Shown here in pieces: positions 5,058-6,926 of a stretch of 6,926 bases of DNA. This DNA is from an uncultured Collinsella sp. (lineage in GTDB: Bacteria; Actinomycetota; Coriobacteriia; Coriobacteriales; Coriobacteriaceae), in contig CABUZF010000060.1 of assembly GCA_902495985.1 (NCBI GenBank), forward strand, positions 1 through 6,926, written 5' to 3'. The notes under the pieces were generated by a model. It searched no databases, had not been told where the DNA came from, and saw only the letters and a program-made list of their open reading frames with translations. The translations under genes were made by a program, and so were the position numbers. The first letter of the stretch is position 1, and every line of letters begins with the position of its first letter.

Positions 5058-5252
5058 GTGGGAGTTATCGGTTACGGTCTCGGTGTTATCGGCGCTGGTC
5101 TTGCTATCGGCCTGTCTGCTCTGGGTGCTACGGGTGCTATGGCCCGTCAGCCTGAGGTCCAGGGCCGCGTGTTCACCGTCTTCATCATGGGCTCCGCCTT
5201 CGGCGAGGCTCTGGCTCTGATCGGCTTCGTTGTCGCGCTGATCGTTAAATAG
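5058..5252 (+). CDS. atpE: ATP synthase F0 subunit c
   Basis: Forms the rotating proton-carrying ring of F0. The 64-residue protein is a helical hairpin: helix 1 about 3-27, with the glycine-rich GAGLAIG at 12-18, the polar loop ARQPE at 29-33 that contacts gamma/epsilon, and helix 2 about 38-62 with GSAFGEALALIG. E50 is the ion-carrying carboxylate. It is followed by Ala, and the helix-1 position matching the sodium-ligand Gln of Ilyobacter is Ile, so proton coupling is expected. At 64 residues it is shorter than usual (E. coli 79), with both ends trimmed rather than an internal deletion. GTG 5058 is the only usable start, because an in-frame stop lies at 5031-5033 with no start codon between. 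AAAGGAGG at 5046-5053 precedes it. atpF begins 15 bases after the stop. Confidence 0.95.
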   Translation: MGVIGYGLGVIGAGLAIGLSALGATGAMARQPEVQGRVFTVFIMGSAFGEALALIGFVVALIVK

Positions 5253-5267
5253 CACGGAGCGTCAAGT

Positions 5268-5870
5268 ATGAATCTTTCATCCCAGAAGAGCGCGATCGCA
5301 CTCTCCGCGTCCGCGGCCGCGCTGCTTATGCCGGTTTCCGCGTTCGCCGAGGACGGCGCTGCCGGTGCGGACATCCTCATCCCTAAGATGGCGGAGTTCA
5401 TCCCGGCGCTTATCGCCTTCCTGATCATCTGGATCGTGCTGGCAAAGGTCGCCCTGCCGGGCATCATGAAAACCATGGAGGAGCGCGGCAAGAAGATCGA
5501 GGAGAGCCTCGACGAGGCCGAGAAGACCAAGCAGGAGGCCATCGCCAAGCGCGCTGAGTCCGACTCGATCGTCACCGACGCCCGTCGTCAGGCTGCCGAC
5601 ATCGTTCTCGAGGCCCGTAAGGACGCCGAGTCCGAGCGTGCCCGTATCATCGAGGCTGCTCACAAGGAGGCCGAGGAGATCATCGCCAAGGCCCATACGA
5701 CCGTCGAGGACGAGCGCAAGTCCATCTACGCCGGTGCCGCGAGCTCCATCGCCGACCTGTCCGTTGCCGTCGCCACCAAGATCGTGGGCGAGGCACTCGA
5801 GGACGAGTCCGAGCAGAAGAAGCTCATCGAGCGCTACATCCAGGAAGCAGGTAGCCTGAATGCCGACTAG
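5268..5870 (+). CDS. atpF: ATP synthase F0 subunit b with signal-peptide-like N-terminus
   Basis: Peripheral stalk subunit that holds F1 against rotation. The 200-residue protein begins with K7, a hydrophobic stretch (8-22) and a probable signal peptidase site at VSAFA/ED (after residue 27). The true membrane helix is about 44-65 (FIPALIAFLIIWIVLAKVAL). A long charged coiled coil rich in Glu, Lys, Ala and Arg follows (about 66-165). The end includes ADLSVAVATKIVGEAL (162-177), the conserved region that leads to the delta-binding C-terminus. E. coli b (156 residues) has no such leader; removal of it would leave the b N-terminus outside, as expected for this subunit. ACGGAG at 5254-5259 lies eight bases before the ATG. 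The last 11 bases overlap atpH, which suggests coupled translation. The subunit identity is firm; cleavage of the leader is a prediction. Confidence 0.95.
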   Translation: MNLSSQKSAIALSASAAALLMPVSAFAEDGAAGADILIPKMAEFIPALIAFLIIWIVLAKVALPGIMKTMEERGKKIEESLDEAEKTKQEAIAKRAESDSIVTDARRQAADIVLEARKDAESERARIIEAAHKEAEEIIAKAHTTVEDERKSIYAGAASSIADLSVAVATKIVGEALEDESEQKKLIERYIQEAGSLNAD

Positions 5871-6336
5871 CCGCTATCAGGACAAGGTGCTCGAGACCTA
5901 CGCGCGCTCCCTTTTGGAAGCCGCCAAGGCCGAGAACCATGTGTTCGAGGACCTCGAGATGATCGAGCGCCTGGCTAGCGCCAGCCCTGAGATCGTCGCC
6001 GTGCTCGACACCATGTCCAAGCGCGACCAGCTCGACCTTCTTCCCAAGGTGGCAGCTGCCTTTAAGTATGTTGCCGAGGAAGACGAGGATGTAGTGGGCG
6101 TGACCGTCACCACGGCGATCCCGCTCGACGACGAGCTGCGTCAAACCATCACTAAGAAATGCGAGCAGGACTTCGGCCGCAAGGTATTCCTTATCGAGCA
6201 GGTCGACCCGTCTATCGTGGGCGGCCTGGTGCTCGAGGCCCGCGGCGAGCGTCGTGACATCTCCGTCAAGACGCAGCTGCGCATCGCGCAGGAGACCCTC
6301 GCAAACTCTGCTAATTCGTACGGAGGTGAAGCCTAA
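5860..6336 (+). CDS. atpH: ATP synthase F1 subunit delta
   Basis: Joins the b stalk to the top of the alpha/beta head of F1; a cytoplasmic, membrane-associated subunit. The N-terminal domain begins with the family pattern ETYARSLLEAAKAEN (12-26). The C-terminal part has the typical FGRKVFLIEQVDPSIVGGLV (105-124), then LEARGERRDISVKTQLRIAQ with the usual sheet-then-helix ending. At 158 residues it is about 20 shorter than E. coli delta (177). Comparison by eye places the missing part between VLDTM (about 52) and KRDQLDLL, that is, within the six-helix N-terminal domain. The ATG at 5860 lies inside atpF, overlapping it by 11 bases, with an AGGAAGCAGG stretch (5842-5851) upstream. The stop codon shares its last base with the atpA start (TAATG), so translation is probably coupled on both sides. 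Confidence 0.93.
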   Translation: MPTSRYQDKVLETYARSLLEAAKAENHVFEDLEMIERLASASPEIVAVLDTMSKRDQLDLLPKVAAAFKYVAEEDEDVVGVTVTTAIPLDDELRQTITKKCEQDFGRKVFLIEQVDPSIVGGLVLEARGERRDISVKTQLRIAQETLANSANSYGGEA

Positions 6337-6926
6337 TGTCCGAAACCCTCAATGCCCAGGATATCGCCAAGAAACTGCAGGAGCAGCTCACGAGCCTCTC
6401 CGCGACGGTCGATACGCATGAGGTTTCAACGGTCGACGAGGTAGGCGACGGCATCGCGCGCGTCTCCGGCCTCAAGAGCGCCATGGCAGGCGAGCTTCTG
6501 GAGTTCAAGAGCTCCGATACCGGTGAGACCGTCTTCGGCCTTGCCCAGAACCTTGACCGTGACGAGGTCGGCGCCGTTCTGTTTGGTGCCGTCGACTCCA
6601 TCAAGGAAGGCGACGAGTGCCGCACCACTGGCCGCGTTATGGATATCCCCGTGAGCCGTGCCATGCTCGGTCGCGTCGTCAATCCGCTCGGCCAGCCCAT
6701 CGACGGCCTGGGTGACATTGTCGCCACGCACCGTCGTCCTATCGAGTTCAAGGCCCCCGGCGTCATCGACCGTACCCCGGTGTGCGAGCCGGTTCAGACC
6801 GGCCTGTTGGCCATCGACTCCATGGTGCCTATCGGCCGTGGTCAGCGTGAGCTCATCATCGGCGACCGTAAGACCGGTAAGACCGCCATCGCCATCGACG
6901 CTATCCTCAATCAGCGCGGCAAGGGC
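6336..6926 (+). CDS. atpA: ATP synthase F1 subunit alpha, N-terminal part (cut by window end)
   Basis: Non-catalytic nucleotide-binding subunit of the F1 hexamer. The first 197 codons are present, out of roughly 500-510 in the family. The N-terminal helix (about 7-22) is the part that contacts delta. The beta-barrel domain follows, with VDEVGDGIARVSGL (33-46). Next come GRVVNPLGQPIDG (112-124), the family's conserved linker into the nucleotide-binding domain, and LLAIDSMVPIGRGQREL (157-173). The Walker A loop reads GDRKTGKT (176-183), where many alpha subunits have GDRQTGKT. GGAGG at 6322-6326, nine bases before the ATG, is a strong ribosome site lying inside the end of atpH, and the start overlaps the atpH stop by one base. 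The reading frame stays open to the last base. atpG, atpD and atpC are expected beyond the window. Confidence 0.98.
   Translation, partial: MSETLNAQDIAKKLQEQLTSLSATVDTHEVSTVDEVGDGIARVSGLKSAMAGELLEFKSSDTGETVFGLAQNLDRDEVGAVLFGAVDSIKEGDECRTTGRVMDIPVSRAMLGRVVNPLGQPIDGLGDIVATHRRPIEFKAPGVIDRTPVCEPVQTGLLAIDSMVPIGRGQRELIIGDRKTGKTAIAIDAILNQRGKG

Noticed and set aside
4991..5155. Small ATG frame of 54 codons overlapping the atpE start
   Set aside because: It has no ribosome site, an Arg/Cys/Tyr-rich composition from reading atpE out of frame, and no recognisable features.
5277..5696. A Gly/Leu-rich minus-strand open frame
   Set aside because: It is the reverse reading of the Glu/Lys/Ala coiled coil of atpF, which naturally yields Leu- and Gly-rich shadows.
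1..6926. CRISPR array, insertion sequence, tRNA or rRNA
   Set aside because: No regularly spaced repeats, transposase-like frames, terminal inverted repeats or tRNA/rRNA signatures were seen on either strand.

Overview
The window is GC-rich, densely packed plus-strand DNA from a bacterial chromosome. The gene content, the strong Shine-Dalgarno sites, the GTG starts and the AtpF subunit with a signal-peptide-like N-terminus suggest a Coriobacteriia-type actinobacterium, possibly Collinsella or a relative. That placement comes from general familiarity with such sequences, not from a search. All genes I can support lie on the plus strand.

Layout: (1) 15-317 encodes a small XRE/HigA-like DNA-binding protein at the left edge. 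Its codon use is visibly less GC-biased than its neighbours', and any toxin partner would lie upstream, outside the window. (2) 466-2764 is a two-gene unit, a Sua5/YciO/YrdC-family threonylcarbamoyl-AMP synthase (tRNA t6A pathway) followed 13 nt later by a glycerol kinase. (3) 2887-3534 is upp, uracil phosphoribosyltransferase (pyrimidine salvage), followed at 3577-3611 by a strong hairpin that looks like its terminator. (4) From about 3726 to the right edge is the start of the F-type ATP synthase operon: a plausible promoter, a small three-helix membrane protein in the atpI position, then atpB (a), atpE (c), atpF (b), atpH (delta) and the first 197 codons of atpA (alpha). The atpG, atpD and atpC genes would be expected to the right.

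How the genes work together: subunits a, b and c form the membrane proton channel, delta links b to the F1 head, and alpha carries a nucleotide-binding Walker A motif. The c subunit has the ARQPE loop and a helix-2 glutamate followed by Ala, without the usual sodium ligands, so the enzyme should be proton-coupled. The other genes are housekeeping genes that appear to be neighbours only.

I see no CRISPR array, insertion sequence, rRNA or tRNA and no convincing new multi-gene system; this is mostly ordinary core genome. The items most worth a second look are: a glycerol kinase lacking the usual nucleotide-loop Arg and both known regulatory loops; an insertion in the YrdC-like protein; an unusually short c subunit; a delta subunit with a shortened N-terminal domain; a symmetric dyad just after glpK; and the AT-rich control regions ahead of upp and the atp operon, which share a 16-base element in opposite orientation.
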